A stretch of DNA of 64,000 bases, from contig PHEW01000001.1 in assembly GCA_002841315.1 (NCBI GenBank), forward strand, positions 62,001-126,000, in the 5' to 3' direction. The notes below the pieces were generated by a model. That model had not been told where the DNA came from and ran no database searches. It saw only the letters and a list, made by a program, of their open reading frames with translations. Made by a program: the position numbers and the translations under genes. Below, piece after piece: positions 37,829 through 46,603 of the stretch. The first letter of the stretch is position 1, and each line of letters begins with the position of its first letter. The DNA comes from Actinobacteria bacterium HGW-Actinobacteria-4 (GTDB lineage Bacteria; Actinomycetota; Actinomycetes; Actinomycetales; Demequinaceae).

Positions 37829-39736
37829 TCACAAACTGGGTGCGGACGGTTCAAGGGGAGCGCCCGCTCCCGCACCCACACCAACTCCCACCAGCGTGGA
37901 CTCGTGGAAGTGCTGGCGCTCGGCGTGTTCGCCCTTCTTGCCGATGTTGAACGACTGCACAGGACGGTGATATCCCATGACGCGAGTCCAGACCTCGCAC
38001 TCGACCAGAGGTGCATCCGGGTGCTCAAGCGCGCACAGCGGGCAGGTGGGCTGCTCGCCGTCAAGGTAGCCGTGGTTGGGGCAGATCGAGAACGTGGGAG
38101 TGATGGTGATGTAGGGCAAGCGCGCGGTCTCGAGGGTGCGCCGCACCAGCGCCTTGCAGGCCGCCGCTGACGAAATCCGTTCGCTCATGTAGAGATGCAG
38201 CACCGTGCCGCCGGTGTACTTGGACTGCAGTTCCTCCTGGCGCGCTACTGCCTCGAACGGGTCGTCGGTGAAACCCACCGGGAGCTGGCTGGAGTTGGTG
38301 TAGTACGGGTTGGTGTCGCTGCCGGCTTGCAGGATCGCGGGGTAGCGGCGGCGGTCCTCCTTGGCGAACCTGTACGTGGTGCCCTCCGCGGGGGTGGCCT
38401 CCAGGTTGTAGAGGTGGCCGGTCGCTTCTTGGAACTCGACCATCCTGGCGCGCACGTGATCAAGCAGCGCCGACGCCATGGCGTGCCCTTCCGGCGAGGT
38501 GATGTCGTGGCGGTCGGCCGTGAAGTTGCGGATCATCTCGTTGATGCCGTTAACGCCAATCGTGGAGAAGTGGTTGCGCAGAGTCCCCAGGTAGCGCTGC
38601 GTGTAAGGGAACAGGCCGCCGTCGATGGCGTCCTGAATCACCGTACGCTTCTTCTCGAGAGTGTCGCGGGCCACCTCGAGCAGGCGGTCTAGCTCGCGGT
38701 AGAGCGCGGGCAAATCACCGCTGCCGGAGCCGTCCGTGGCCGCCACGCTCTGTGCGCCGTACAGATAGCCCAGGCGCGCCATGTTGATGGTGACCACGCC
38801 CACGGAGCCGGTCTGTTCCGCGGATCCAAACAGCCCGTTGCCGCGCTTGAGGAGTTCGCGCAGGTCGAGTTGCAGGCGGCAGCACATCGAGCGAACCATG
38901 TGCGGCTCGAGGTCTGAGCTGATGAAGTTCTGGAAGTACGGCAGTCCGTACTTGGCGGTCATCCCGAACAGCAAGTCAGCATTGGGGCTGTCCCAGTCGA
39001 AGTCCTTGGTGATGTTGTAGGTGGGAATCGGGAACGTGAAGACGCGGCCCTGGTTGTCACCGGTGGTCATGACGTCGATGTACGCACGGTTGATCATGTC
39101 CATCTCCACCTGGAGCTCACCGTAGGTGAAGTCCATCTCGCGGCCGCCCACGCTGGGGACTTGGTCACGGAGGTCCTCGGGGCACACCCAGTCAAAGGTG
39201 AGGTTGGTGAACGGGGTCTGCGTGCCCCACCGCGACGGTACGTTGAGGTTGTAGATCAGTTCCTGGATCCCCTGGCGCACCTCTTTGTAGGTGAGGTTCT
39301 CGAGGCGGATGAACGGCGCCATGTAGGTGTCAAAGCTTGAGAACGCCTGCGCGCCCGCCCACTCGTTCTGGAGGGTCCCTAGGAAGTTGACAATTTGACC
39401 TACGGCCGACGAAAAGTGCTTGGCGGGGCTGGCCTCAACCTTGCCGGGAACCCCGTTGAAGCCTTCCGCCAGGAGCGTGCGCAGGGACCATCCGGCGCAG
39501 TACCCGGAAAACATGTCAAGGTCGTGGATGTGGAGGTCGCCGGCGCGGTGCGCCTCGCCGGCCTCGGGCGCATAGACGTGGCTGAGCCAGTAGTTGGCAA
39601 TGACCTTGCCTGCAGTATTGAGGATGAGGCCGCCCAGCGAGTAGCCCTGATTTGCGTTGGCGTTGACCCGCCAGTCACGCTGGTGCAGGTATTCCTCAAC
39701 GCTGTCTTCGACGTTGATGAGTGGGCTGTCGGCCAT
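37829..39736 (-). CDS. nrdD: Anaerobic (class III) ribonucleoside-triphosphate reductase NrdD
   Basis: Oxygen-sensitive glycyl-radical enzyme making dNTPs. Key features: LHIHDLDMFSGYCAGW, MCCRLQLDLREL near the substrate site, GSVGVVTINMARLGYL, the C-terminal zinc region CPNHGYLDGEQPTCPLC, and the glycyl-radical loop TRVMGYHRPVQSFNIGKKGE. No ATP-cone is apparent at the N-terminus, and 635 aa is shorter than cone-bearing forms. ATG 39736 follows AAGGGAGA. Two NrdR boxes lie 51-97 bp upstream. Presence of nrdDG indicates capacity for DNA synthesis without oxygen. Confidence 0.95.
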   Translation of the reverse strand: MADSPLINVEDSVEEYLHQRDWRVNANANQGYSLGGLILNTAGKVIANYWLSHVYAPEAGEAHRAGDLHIHDLDMFSGYCAGWSLRTLLAEGFNGVPGKVEASPAKHFSSAVGQIVNFLGTLQNEWAGAQAFSSFDTYMAPFIRLENLTYKEVRQGIQELIYNLNVPSRWGTQTPFTNLTFDWVCPEDLRDQVPSVGGREMDFTYGELQVEMDMINRAYIDVMTTGDNQGRVFTFPIPTYNITKDFDWDSPNADLLFGMTAKYGLPYFQNFISSDLEPHMVRSMCCRLQLDLRELLKRGNGLFGSAEQTGSVGVVTINMARLGYLYGAQSVAATDGSGSGDLPALYRELDRLLEVARDTLEKKRTVIQDAIDGGLFPYTQRYLGTLRNHFSTIGVNGINEMIRNFTADRHDITSPEGHAMASALLDHVRARMVEFQEATGHLYNLEATPAEGTTYRFAKEDRRRYPAILQAGSDTNPYYTNSSQLPVGFTDDPFEAVARQEELQSKYTGGTVLHLYMSERISSAAACKALVRRTLETARLPYITITPTFSICPNHGYLDGEQPTCPLCALEHPDAPLVECEVWTRVMGYHRPVQSFNIGKKGEHAERQHFHESTLVGVGVGAGAGAPLEPSAPSL

Positions 39737-39786
39737 GATGTCTCCCTTGACGCACGGTTTCCTATTGGCGGTGTCGCGGGCCCGAA

Positions 39787-39833
39787 CCACAATATCTAGG
39801 GGATTCTGGGCATTCTGCGACTACATCTAGTAG
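39787..39833 (-). promoter_or_regulatory. Tandem NrdR boxes upstream of nrdDG
   Basis: Two 16-bp sites have cores CAATATCTAG (39790-39799) and CTACATCTAG (39821-39830). Against the published NrdR consensus core CWATATATWG they match at 9 and 8 of 10 positions. Their 31-bp centre spacing (about three helical turns) is the arrangement expected for cooperative NrdR binding. They lie just upstream of nrdD, so ATP/dATP-sensing NrdR repression of nrdDG is likely. Confidence 0.75.
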
Positions 39834-40073
39834 TTTGCGCCCGATGCCGGGGCGGGTCTTGGGACCTTGGTCCTATTCGCGGCTAGGTCGGCTTAAAGGC
39901 GATGCTCGCCGTCCGCACGGCACCTGGACTGAACCATCGGCGTGTCGCGCGGGTACGGGGTGTGACGCTCCGAGAGCGCCCACAATCCGCCGTGCGGACG
40001 GCACCGACGGCGGGGCAAATGCGACCAGTGGGTGCGGAATCGCGCCGGAATCGTGCCATATCTGACCAGTACG

Positions 40074-40126
40074 GTGCGGGGGGAGGTTGGATGGCGCGGT
40101 GTGCGGGGGGAGGTTGGATGGCGCGG
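40074..40126. repeat. Two direct 26-bp repeats, 27-bp period
   Basis: A 26-bp unit starting gtgcggggggaggttggatg is present without mismatch at 40074-40099 and 40101-40126, separated by 1 bp. No function is apparent; it lies between nrdD and the hppA terminator. Confidence 0.85.
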
Positions 40127-40153
40127 CTTTGCCCCACCGGGTGGACAGACGAA

Positions 40154-40185
40154 GTGACGCGGGGGTGGGGGCACCCCCGCGTCAC
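40154..40185 (-). terminator. Hairpin terminator downstream of hppA
   Basis: A perfect 14-bp inverted repeat (GTGACGCGGGGGTG / CACCCCCGCGTCAC) with a 4-nt loop starts 41 nt after the hppA stop. It lacks a strong U-tract on either strand, so it may act as an L-shaped or I-shaped high-GC terminator or as a 3'-end stabiliser. Confidence 0.65.
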
Positions 40186-40225
40186 AGCTGGTGGGGAGGC
40201 GTGGGTTGACCCGCACGCGCCGCCC

Positions 40226-42541
40226 CTACTTCTTCAAGAATACCTGCGAATGACCCTGCGAGGCGGCTGCGCGGTCCGCCACACCCTCCAGGTCAGGGGC
40301 GTGCGAGCGGCGCGACGCCAACGCGACCGCCACGATCGCGATCACTGCCGCAATGGCCGCAATCCCGTACCGCAGCCACGGGTTCGCACCCTCGCCGTAG
40401 CTCAACACCACCACAGCGGGCGCGATGAGCAACGCGACCAGGTTCATCACCTTGAGTAGCGGGTTGATCGCCGGTCCGGCGGTGTCCTTGAAGGGGTCGC
40501 CGATGGTGTCCGCAATCACCGTCGCCTCATGGGCAGGCGAGTACTTGCCGCCATGGTGGCCGTCTTCCACAATCTTCTTGGCGTTGTCCCACGTTCCACC
40601 GGAATTCGCGAGGAACACTGCCATGAGCACGCCCGTGCCGATGGCGCCGGCCAGGAAGCCCGCTAGAGCGCCCACACCCAGCGCGAAGCCCACAAACACG
40701 GGCGCGGTTGCCGCCAACAGACCCGGCGTCGCAAGTTCGCGCAACGAGTCCCGGGTGCAGATGTCCACCACGCGCCCGTAGAGCGGACGCTCGGTGCCGA
40801 GCATGATGCCGGGCATCTCGCGGAACTGGCGGCGCACCTCGAACACAATCGCCCCTGCAGCGCGGGTCACGGCGTCGATCGCGAGGCCCGAGAACAGGAA
40901 CACGGTGGCTCCACCGATGATCACGCCCACCAGCGTGAGCGGGTGAATCACTTCGTAGCTGAAGTCCGGCACGGCGCCAGCCACGCCAGCGACTGCCTGC
41001 GCCACCGAGTCCGCGTAGGCCCCGAATAGCGCGCTCGCAGCGAGCACCGCCGTGGCAATCGCAATGCCCTTGGTGATGGCCTTGGTGGTGTTGCCCACGG
41101 CGTCCAGGTCGGTGAGGATCTGCGAAGCCTCCTCGTCGACTTCACCCGACATCTCGGCGATGCCCTGCGCGTTGTCGCTGACCGGACCGAACGTGTCCAT
41201 GGCCACGATGATTCCCACCGTGGTGAGCAGGCCACATCCCGCGAGCGCCACCAGGAACAGCGCGAGCGTCACAGAACCACCTGCCACAAAGAACAGGATC
41301 ACAATCGCGCCGGCGATGACAGTTGCGGTGTAGACGGCAGACTCCAGGCCCAGCCCAATCCCGGACAGCACCACCGTGGCGGCACCAGTCCGCGAAGTCT
41401 CCGCAACGCGCAGGGTGGGGCGGGATGCCGTGTCAGTGAAGTAGCCCGTGAGCCACAGGATCAGCCCCGCGAGACCAATGCCCACGAACACGGCGATCGA
41501 CGCGATGATTCGAGGGTCACCCTCGGCGTCGGCAACCCGCGCGCCCACAAACTCACCGAAGGTCGACGGCAAGTAGGCGAAGGCGGCGATGGCCGCGAGC
41601 CCGGCGCCAACGGCCGCCGAGATGTAGAAGCCACGGTTGATGGCCTTGAGCCCGGACTCGTTCTCGCGCACCTTGGTGATGTACACCGCGAGCGCCGCCG
41701 TGAGCGCGCCAATGGCCGTCACAATCAGCGGGAACACGAGGCCCTGCTCGCCAAAGGCGGCCTTGCCCAGGATCAGCGCGGCCACCAGGGTGACGGCATA
41801 GGACTCGAACAGGTCAGCGGCCATACCCGCGCAGTCACCCACGTTGTCGCCAACGTTGTCGGCAATGGTCGCGGGGTTGCGGGGATCGTCCTCAGGAATG
41901 TGGTTCTCGACCTTTCCTACCAAGTCAGCCCCAACGTCGGCTGCCTTGGTGAAGATGCCACCACCCACGCGCATGAACATCGCAAGGAGTGCAGCACCGA
42001 AGCCAAAGCCCTCGAGCACCACCGCGGCGTCACCGCGGTAGAGCAGCACCACGCTCGCGGCGCCCAGGAGCCCAAGCCCCACCACGGACATGCCCACGGC
42101 GCCGCCGGTGCGGAACGCGATGCGCGCGCCGTTGATGCGGCCGTTGGGTTCGGTCGCTGCTTGGGTTACGCGCACGTTGGCGCGCACCGCGAGCCACATG
42201 CCCATGTACCCAATCGCGGCAGAGAATCCCGCGCCCACAAGGAAGAAGATGGACCGGCCAATGCGCACGCCGCTGTCGCCCGGGAGTAGGAATAACAGCG
42301 CGAACACGATGACCGCGAAGAGCACAAGGGTGCGCATCTGCCTACTGAGATACGCGGAGGCACCTTCCTGGACGGCTTGAGCGATCTCTTGCATCTTGGG
42401 AGTGCCTTCCTTGGCACTCAGCACCTGTTGGCGCAAGACGTACGAGAAGATGAGCGAGACCGCAGCGATAGCTGCGATGACGGCCACGATGGTGAGGCTG
42501 GATGAGCCTACTTCCACCTCCGGGTAAGCGGTGAAACGCAT
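40226..42541 (-). CDS. hppA: K+-independent H+-translocating membrane pyrophosphatase HppA
   Basis: A 771-aa pump with about 16 membrane helices that couples PPi hydrolysis to proton export. The substrate site is GADLVGKVENHIPEDDPRNP followed by IADNVGDNVGDCAGMAADLF; the second acidic site is near GPVSDNAQGIAEMSG, and the third near GGTWDNAKKIVEDG. GNTTKAITKG carries Lys where potassium-dependent enzymes have Ala, the known marker of K+-independent H+-pumps. With the soluble Ppa gene at 16.5 kb the cell has both ways to use PPi. A hairpin follows the gene. Confidence 0.95.
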   Translation of the reverse strand: MRFTAYPEVEVGSSSLTIVAVIAAIAAVSLIFSYVLRQQVLSAKEGTPKMQEIAQAVQEGASAYLSRQMRTLVLFAVIVFALLFLLPGDSGVRIGRSIFFLVGAGFSAAIGYMGMWLAVRANVRVTQAATEPNGRINGARIAFRTGGAVGMSVVGLGLLGAASVVLLYRGDAAVVLEGFGFGAALLAMFMRVGGGIFTKAADVGADLVGKVENHIPEDDPRNPATIADNVGDNVGDCAGMAADLFESYAVTLVAALILGKAAFGEQGLVFPLIVTAIGALTAALAVYITKVRENESGLKAINRGFYISAAVGAGLAAIAAFAYLPSTFGEFVGARVADAEGDPRIIASIAVFVGIGLAGLILWLTGYFTDTASRPTLRVAETSRTGAATVVLSGIGLGLESAVYTATVIAGAIVILFFVAGGSVTLALFLVALAGCGLLTTVGIIVAMDTFGPVSDNAQGIAEMSGEVDEEASQILTDLDAVGNTTKAITKGIAIATAVLAASALFGAYADSVAQAVAGVAGAVPDFSYEVIHPLTLVGVIIGGATVFLFSGLAIDAVTRAAGAIVFEVRRQFREMPGIMLGTERPLYGRVVDICTRDSLRELATPGLLAATAPVFVGFALGVGALAGFLAGAIGTGVLMAVFLANSGGTWDNAKKIVEDGHHGGKYSPAHEATVIADTIGDPFKDTAGPAINPLLKVMNLVALLIAPAVVVLSYGEGANPWLRYGIAAIAAVIAIVAVALASRRSHAPDLEGVADRAAASQGHSQVFLKK

Positions 42542-42642
42542 TCGTCCTCCTTGACGACTAACTTCCCGGCAACACCGTTGTCACCGAGAAGCAGGTATCT
42601 GGGGAGTCTAGGGGACGATGGGCGTAGGTGCGAGCGCGCACC

Positions 42643-42667
42643 CAACGTTCCGCTTCAGGTGTGCGTC
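42643..42667 (+). promoter_or_regulatory. Predicted ECF promoter, CAACG-N16-CGTC (pair C)
   Basis: CAACG at 42643-42647 and CGTC at 42664-42667 are 16 bp apart, 45 bp before the sigma ATG. A copy of the element shared by five sigma operons. Confidence 0.68.
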
Positions 42668-42712
42668 GTAACTGCGAACATAACTAGCCCCACCGGGTAA
42701 CAAGGAGCCAGC

Positions 42713-43267
42713 ATGGCCGAATGGCGAGAAACAATGGAGCAGCTTGTTCGCGACCGCGAACGCGCGCTGCTCGGTTACGCATACCTTGTGTGCGGTAACC
42801 CCACCCAGGCGCAGGACCTAGTACAAGACGCCTTGGTACGCACCTTTTCCAAACCGCGGCCCGGCCTCAGCGCAGTCAAGGCTGAGGGATACGTGCGCCG
42901 CGCCATCACCTCTGTGTATATCGACCAGTACCGCCGCAATCAACGGTGGAAGAGGGTCCAACACCTGTTCCAACCGTCCGAGCTGGCCGCCGACGGCTTC
43001 GCGGCCATCGAGGCAGGCGGAAACGTGGCCGATGCCCTGGCGGGGTTGCCGGCCCGGGTGCGCGCTTGCGTGGTGTTGCGGTACTTCGATGACCTGACCG
43101 TTCCAGAGATTGGCCGCCAGCTAGGGATAGCGCCCGGCACCGTGAAGAGGTACCTCAGCGATGGGATTGCGCAGCTAGAGCTCGCGCTTGGCCCGCTTGA
43201 GGACGCAGATGTATCCACTGCGGACGTGGTCGATGTGACCGCGCGCCGCTCGCACGAGAGGAACTGA
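42713..43267 (+). CDS. SigE-family ECF RNA polymerase sigma factor (pair C)
   Basis: A 184-aa group-4 sigma factor. Region 2: LLGYAYLVCGNPTQAQDLVQ and YVRRAITSVYIDQYRRNQRW; region 4: LPARVRACVVLRYFDDLTVP with recognition helix APGTVKRYLSDG. AAGGAG is 6 bp before the ATG. Its partner gene begins 2 bp after the stop. The gene is divergent from hppA, and the CAACG/CGTC element lies in the shared intergenic region. Confidence 0.9.
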   Translation: MAEWRETMEQLVRDRERALLGYAYLVCGNPTQAQDLVQDALVRTFSKPRPGLSAVKAEGYVRRAITSVYIDQYRRNQRWKRVQHLFQPSELAADGFAAIEAGGNVADALAGLPARVRACVVLRYFDDLTVPEIGRQLGIAPGTVKRYLSDGIAQLELALGPLEDADVSTADVVDVTARRSHERN

Positions 43268-43269
43268 TC

Positions 43270-44994
43270 ATGACAAAGCTTTCGGATGCTTTGAGGGGTG
43301 CCGCTGATCGCGCTCCCGTTGATGGCGTGAGCATTCACGCGGACGTCACTGCCCGACGGGTGTCGCGCCAGCGCGGCATGCGCGGGGCGGCCAACGGCCT
43401 CGTAGGCGTGGGCGCGGTGACGCTGCTTGCCGTGGGCATCATGGCTCCCGGCATGGGTGGAGTTGCTGACGCACCCGCCAACGCGGGCAAAGATGGCTTG
43501 CGCAATGACATGGCGACGGCCGAGGGTGCCGGGGACATGATGTTCACGGGCTACGGCATGTGCGGTGTGTACCAGAGCGACTACACCTGGGGCGAGCCAT
43601 ACGTCGAGTTGACGGCGGCAATCCCCGGAGCCGAAGGCACGGAGCTTGACGGCGGCAGCACTGTTGACGTTGTCCTCACCACCACCAAGCTCGAGGACGT
43701 TGCGCTCAATAGCGAGCCTCCCGCCATTTATGTGTTGTGGGACGGCATGATCGTGGGCCAGGTGCCGTGGGAGCAGTTCGAAGCTTCTGACTTCGCCATG
43801 GGCAACGACGTTGCCGGGGAAGTCACGGTCCCGTTGACGTTGGTGAACTGCTGGGACGGTGAGAGCCTGCCAGGCGGGAAGTACGAGGTGGTGGTGAACC
43901 AGTCGTACTTTGGTGCGCAGACCGAGCCCACCCCGGTGGACCCCGAACCGCGTCCCATCGAGCCTCAGCCAGTGGACCCCACAGATTCGCCCAGCCCCGA
44001 GGACGGCGTGGCGAGCCCTGACAAGCCCGTTGACGACACCATGTTCATTGGTGGTTCGGAGATCTACTTCTCCGTGAGCGCCAGCGCTGGCACCATTGTG
44101 GTTGCCGGGGATGTCCCCGAGGACCCATTCGGCAAGTACATCCCCAAGCAGCTCACCGCTGATGATCTGCCTGACAACTACCTCTCTCCCGAGGCAGCCA
44201 GGGAACTGTTCTTGGCGAACGTGACCAATGAGCCGTGGAACATGGCCGCAGGTACCAGCCGGTGGATCATGCGGGCGAACTCGCAGGAGCCTTACGATGA
44301 CACCTCATGGATGCGCAACTACTACGGATGCGTGTGGGATGGTTCGCAAAGCACGAGCTTCCCTGAGCGGTCCGCAGAGTTGGACTTGCTGAAGTACACG
44401 GCCTCGATTCCGTCGAGCATGTCCGTGAGCTACGGCTGGGTCGTTGACGGCAACCCGCTGATCAACGTGACGCTCCAGAACACGTCGGACTACGCCATTC
44501 CCGGCATCTACGGTCAGCCCAGCGCCGAGTTGTACTTGGTGCGCGATGGTCGCGTGGTTGCCGAGGCCTACCCGGCGAACGTTGACCGTAGCGGCAATGG
44601 TGGGTTCTGGGCTGAGCCTGCTCTTGGGGGCGGCGTCGAAGCGGCGTTGGCCAGCTTGGGTCTGCTCGAGTCCGGCAACTCCGTCTCTGGTGCGTACTTG
44701 TGGCGCGAGGTCAACGGTTGCTGGAACGAACAGAATGGTCAGTTGCCTGTAGCCGCCGGCACGTACACGGTGCTTGCTGCTCAGAGCCTCTACATCACCT
44801 CTGGCATCGAGTCCTACTACTACGGCGGTGTGTTCGACGGGGCAACCATGGAGAAGGTAGTGCCGTTTGAAGGCTCCGGATCTGACCAGGCCATGAGTGA
44901 ACCGGCCATCATGCCGGCTCCGGACTGGGGCACTTTCCAGACCACCGACCTCCAGATGTGGACATCGCTTGGAACGGTGACCATCACGAATTAG
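43270..44994 (+). CDS. Sigma-C-pair partner: membrane protein with two repeated exported modules
   Basis: A 574-aa protein, the largest partner. About 40 cytoplasmic residues (VSRQRGMRGA) precede one helix (43-62). The exported part has an internal duplication: module 1 from Cys98 to Cys194, ending CWDGESLPGGKYEVVVNQSY, and module 2 from Cys353 to Cys484, ending CWNEQNGQLPVAAGTYTV then LAAQSLY. An acidic Pro-rich linker (about 218-255) separates them. The pattern suggests Ig-like beta domains closed by a disulfide (inference). Family not recognised. A strong hairpin terminator follows. Confidence 0.72.
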   Translation: MTKLSDALRGAADRAPVDGVSIHADVTARRVSRQRGMRGAANGLVGVGAVTLLAVGIMAPGMGGVADAPANAGKDGLRNDMATAEGAGDMMFTGYGMCGVYQSDYTWGEPYVELTAAIPGAEGTELDGGSTVDVVLTTTKLEDVALNSEPPAIYVLWDGMIVGQVPWEQFEASDFAMGNDVAGEVTVPLTLVNCWDGESLPGGKYEVVVNQSYFGAQTEPTPVDPEPRPIEPQPVDPTDSPSPEDGVASPDKPVDDTMFIGGSEIYFSVSASAGTIVVAGDVPEDPFGKYIPKQLTADDLPDNYLSPEAARELFLANVTNEPWNMAAGTSRWIMRANSQEPYDDTSWMRNYYGCVWDGSQSTSFPERSAELDLLKYTASIPSSMSVSYGWVVDGNPLINVTLQNTSDYAIPGIYGQPSAELYLVRDGRVVAEAYPANVDRSGNGGFWAEPALGGGVEAALASLGLLESGNSVSGAYLWREVNGCWNEQNGQLPVAAGTYTVLAAQSLYITSGIESYYYGGVFDGATMEKVVPFEGSGSDQAMSEPAIMPAPDWGTFQTTDLQMWTSLGTVTITN

Positions 44995-45023
44995 ACTATT
45001 AGACAGGGCTTCACGGCCCGGTG

Positions 45024-45059
45024 AAGCGGCCCTCTATCCCCCCGGTAGGAGGGCCGCTT
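45024..45059 (+). terminator. Rho-independent-type terminator of the pair C operon
   Basis: An 11-bp perfect stem (AAGCGGCCCTC / GAGGGCCGCTT) with a 14-nt loop begins 30 bp after the partner stop and is followed by a short T run. A smaller hairpin, CTTCAC(45009-45014)/GTGAAG(45021-45026), overlaps its left arm, so the two cannot form together. Confidence 0.8.
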
Positions 45060-45189
45060 TGCTGTCCGGGGCGCGAGAGCCTCATGTGGATTACCTCACA
45101 CTTCACCTTCCACCCCATGGTTTTCTTGATGCCGCCCGTATTAACTCTTAGAAGCACTCCACACCCGGCGCCGTAGGAAATGAGGGACC

Positions 45190-45753
45190 ATGGCTACTTG
45201 GAACTACACCCTGGATCAGTTGGTACGCAAGCGCGGTAGCGCGCTGGTTGCCTACGGATACCTGCTGACCGGGAACTCCCGAGACGCCGAGGACCTCTTC
45301 CACGACGCCGTGGTGCGGACCTTCTCTCGCGGCAAAGGCAACGTGAGCCTGCCCGAGGCCGAATCCTACGTGCGCCGCGCCATGTTCACGGCCCACATCG
45401 ACGCGGGCCGCAAAGACAGCAACTGGCGCCGCGTCCTTCACTTAGTCAAGAGCGACGAGTCCCAGTCCTCGCCTGCAGCATCGGTTGAGTTCCGTACCGA
45501 CCTGCAAGAGGCTCTCCGCCACCTCACCCCACGCGAACGCGCATGCACCGTGCTGCGCTTCTACGACGACCTCACCGCGGTGGCGATTGGCCGCGAGTTG
45601 GGGATCTCGGAAGGCGCCGTGCGCCGCTACCTGTCAGACGCCGCTGTGAAGTTGCGCGGCCAGCTTGGATCGTTCGAGGACGACCCCACTCAAGGGGTCT
45701 CTCTCGCGGAAGTGTACGAACCCACCCTCGGAAAGAAAGCGACACTGTCATGA
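45190..45753 (+). CDS. SigE-family ECF RNA polymerase sigma factor (pair D, divergent)
   Basis: A 187-aa group-4 sigma factor with region 2 (LVAYGYLLTGNSRDAEDLFH, YVRRAMFTAHIDAGRKDSNW) and region 4 (LTPRERACTVLRFYDDLTAV). The recognition helix SEGAVRRYLSDA differs from the GTVKRYLSD form of most other pairs, and LTAVAIGRELGIS replaces the LTVPEIA-type start of the helix-turn-helix. No CAACG-N16/17-CGT element was found upstream, unlike the other five. A GAGGGA site precedes the ATG. It may answer to a different promoter set. Confidence 0.88.
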   Translation: MATWNYTLDQLVRKRGSALVAYGYLLTGNSRDAEDLFHDAVVRTFSRGKGNVSLPEAESYVRRAMFTAHIDAGRKDSNWRRVLHLVKSDESQSSPAASVEFRTDLQEALRHLTPRERACTVLRFYDDLTAVAIGRELGISEGAVRRYLSDAAVKLRGQLGSFEDDPTQGVSLAEVYEPTLGKKATLS

Positions 45754-46538
45754 GCATCAACCAGAAGATGAACAATCTGGGCGACATCGGAGCCCAAGGC
45801 TACGACCCGTCTAGCGAAGTGCTGACCCAGCTGGTGTCACGCACCCGCCGCCAGCGCGCGTTCCGCCAGGGCACCTCCGCCCTCGCGGGGTCGGTTGGCG
45901 CCGTGGCACTGGCGCTAGTCACCGTCCAGGTGGTTGCCGCCGTCGAGCAGGACCCGGCCAAGCAGGACCGCCACTTCCCCGACAACGTACCGGTGGTCGA
46001 GAAGATCATCGACAAGCCCGCACCGCCGGAGCCGGTAGACATCAAGCCGATCATCGAGAAGCTTGAGGCCGCGGCCAAAGAGCAGGCTGACCTTGAGAAG
46101 AAGGCTGCCGACGAGGCCGCCAAGAAGGCTGCTGAAGAGGCCGCTGCCAAGGCTGCTGCGGAGAAGGAAGCCAGCAAGCCTAAGGAGACCTCGAAGCCCA
46201 AGGAAACGACGGCTCCGTCAACCTGCACTGCCAAGCCGTACGACACCTATATCGATCACGCCGAGAAGTGCAAGAACGACCAACTTCACAAGTATGCCAA
46301 GCCCGGCTACATCGAGTATGACCACTGGAAGTTCGGCAAGATCACCGCGTGGACGGACGCCGCGACAGGCCTGAGCCACTGGGGCGTGTACTACGGGGGA
46401 AAACTACGGATTGCCAGCTCAGCGAGTAGCTCCTGGGCGGACAACGGTTGGTACTACCCGGAGAGTTGGAGCGGTAGCACCTGCTATGGCAAGACTGTTG
46501 AAGGCGTGAACGAGTCCTGCTACGACAACAGGCAGTAG
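45750..46538 (+). CDS. Sigma-D-pair partner: membrane protein with Lys/Ala coiled coil and Cys-rich end
   Basis: A 262-aa protein that keeps the shared layout (41 cytoplasmic residues, RTRRQRAFRQ, one helix about 44-65) but has a different exported part. After a Pro/Glu-rich tether, residues about 105-140 form a Lys/Ala/Glu coiled coil, followed by a K-E-T-S-K-P linker and a ~70-residue aromatic end domain with four Cys (STCTAKPYD, AEKCKNDQ, STCYGKT, ESCYDN). This could span or contact peptidoglycan (inference). ATG overlaps the sigma stop (ATGA). Confidence 0.72.
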   Translation: MSINQKMNNLGDIGAQGYDPSSEVLTQLVSRTRRQRAFRQGTSALAGSVGAVALALVTVQVVAAVEQDPAKQDRHFPDNVPVVEKIIDKPAPPEPVDIKPIIEKLEAAAKEQADLEKKAADEAAKKAAEEAAAKAAAEKEASKPKETSKPKETTAPSTCTAKPYDTYIDHAEKCKNDQLHKYAKPGYIEYDHWKFGKITAWTDAATGLSHWGVYYGGKLRIASSASSSWADNGWYYPESWSGSTCYGKTVEGVNESCYDNRQ

Positions 46539-46603
46539 CGGAACGCCTGTCCTAACGAGCAAGAAACAGCGTTGATCCCCCTACAGCGCTGACGCCACAG
46601 ATT

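Larger units (their letters stand above)
39737..40225. other. 489-bp intergenic region between nrdD and hppA
   Basis: No supported gene. From left to right it holds the nrdD leader, the NrdR box pair (39787-39833), an unassigned GC-rich stretch, a 27-bp-period direct repeat (40074-40126) and the hppA terminator hairpin (40154-40185). Short open frames of 76-107 codons occur on both strands but lack ribosome-binding sites and protein-like composition. Confidence 0.7.

Noticed and set aside
42542..42600. CAACG followed by CGTC upstream of hppA
   Set aside because: The spacing is 19 bp, outside the 16-17 bp seen before the sigma operons.
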